Of a DNA stretch of 13,822 bases, positions 13,223 through 13,822 are shown piece after piece. Positions within the stretch are counted from its first letter, which is position 1, and the number at the start of each line of letters is the position of its first letter. The notes below the pieces were generated by a model. It made no database searches and was not told the origin of the DNA. It saw only the letters and a list, made by a program, of their open reading frames with translations. Source of the DNA: CAZYSK01 sp964649415 (GTDB lineage: Bacteria; Chloroflexota; Anaerolineae; B4-G1); assembly GCA_964649415.1 (NCBI GenBank), contig CAZYSK010000123.1, positions 1 to 13,822 of the forward strand, read 5' to 3'. A program made the position numbers and the translations under genes.

Positions 13223-13822
13223 ACCACTTCCTTTCTCACGACGTGCGACCTGGGTGACCCGCTCTTGGCCGACCTGCCGAGCAGATAGGCGATGGCAATA
13301 CCGGGTATCAGGGCCAGCATACTGGCAAGAGAGGACGCGGAAACTTCTAACCCCGCAGGCCAAAGGCCGACGAGCGAACCACAGATCAACCCCAGTATGA
13401 CGTAGAGGGTCACGGCTGGCTGTCGCTCGAGGGCCAGAGCAATCAGTCTGGAGCAAACGAGGAGTCCTATCCCGGCCCCCGCTGCCACCGAGATGAGCAC
13501 CCCCCAGTGGATGGGAGGTTGGGTCAGAGAAGCGAGAGCCTGCATAATCGGCTCATATGTGTCCGTCAGCAGAAAGACGTACGCACCGCTTACCCCCGGC
13601 GTGACCATCGTGCCTCCGGCTAGAAAGCCGACCGCGGCGAAGAGAAGGAATCCCAGGAGTGACGACGTGCCAGCAGCGATGTGTGCACTAATACCAAGCC
13701 GCTCTTCAATTCCCAGGAAGATCACCAGTCCCAACCCCACGACAAATGCCGCCAACCGAAGTATGGAGGGTTTCATTTCGTGATGCATTCTGAGCACAGC
13801 CGGAATGGACCCGAGAACAAGT
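13219..13822 (-). CDS. DUF368 family membrane protein (5' partial), putative undecaprenyl-phosphate translocase
   Basis: The frame is open to the right window edge, so the N-terminus is missing; 200 residues remain. The pattern fits the second half of DUF368: the visible start (LVLGSIPAVLR) matches the end of the first repeat half. Then come LLFAAVGFLAGGTMVTPGVSGAYVFL and TDTYEPIMQAL, the family's GVSG and YEP motifs. ILGLICGSLVGLWP and LIPGIAIAYLLGR follow. Members of DUF368 have been implicated in recycling undecaprenyl phosphate across the membrane for cell envelope synthesis (the PopT work). It overlaps the next gene by four bases and shares the operon direction. A link to hydrogenase function is not obvious; it may simply be the upstream neighbour. 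Confidence 0.82.
   Translation of the reverse strand, partial: LVLGSIPAVLRMHHEMKPSILRLAAFVVGLGLVIFLGIEERLGISAHIAAGTSSLLGFLLFAAVGFLAGGTMVTPGVSGAYVFLLTDTYEPIMQALASLTQPPIHWGVLISVAAGAGIGLLVCSRLIALALERQPAVTLYVILGLICGSLVGLWPAGLEVSASSLASMLALIPGIAIAYLLGRSAKSGSPRSHVVRKEVV

Overview
The window looks like bacterial chromosome with high GC content, clear Shine-Dalgarno sequences and tightly packed genes. The gene families (a LIV-type ABC importer beside a group 4 membrane-bound [NiFe]-hydrogenase with complex I/Mrp-type membrane subunits) would suit an anaerobic or facultative, possibly thermophilic bacterium such as a Chloroflexota (Anaerolineae-like) member. That taxonomic guess is inference only.

Positions 1-2852, plus strand: the end of a branched-chain amino acid type ABC transporter operon. 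It holds the 3' part of a LivF-type ATPase, then LivH-type and LivM-type permeases. LivG and the periplasmic binding protein are not in view and may lie to the left.

Positions 2853-3000: a short convergent gap between the two operons. It holds a decayed tRNA-Met-like sequence (CAT anticodon, intact T arm, matching acceptor strands, no D arm).

Positions 3001-13822, minus strand, read right to left: one long operon-like run with overlaps or gaps of 0-30 bases over most of its length. The order is DUF368 (cut by the window edge), a 56-residue membrane protein, an MbhD-like and an MbhE-like subunit, a NuoK/MrpC-like subunit, three antiporter-like subunits (a degenerate NuoL type, then canonical NuoM and NuoN types), a NuoA-like subunit, a palindromic repeat cluster, the hydrogenase small subunit (NuoB/MbhJ type), a 32-residue one-helix ORF, a NuoC/MbhK-type subunit, the hydrogenase large subunit (NuoD/MbhL type, all four Ni-Fe cysteines present), a NuoH/MbhM-type subunit and a NuoI/MbhN-type 2x[4Fe-4S] ferredoxin subunit. 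No NADH module (NuoEFG), formate or CO dehydrogenase, or hydrogenase maturation gene is visible. The simplest reading is a ferredoxin-linked, ion-pumping group 4 hydrogenase: electrons pass through the NuoI- and NuoB-type clusters to the Ni-Fe site, and the NuoH-type subunit couples this to the antiporter-like subunits.

The parts most worth a second look are: the complex I-like set of three antiporter subunits on a hydrogenase; the NuoL-type protein with altered core residues and a repeated helical C-terminus; a duplicated NuoC/NuoD gene junction that creates a chimeric 32-codon mini-ORF; a 64-bp-period palindrome cluster inside the operon; and the tRNA remnant at the operon boundary.
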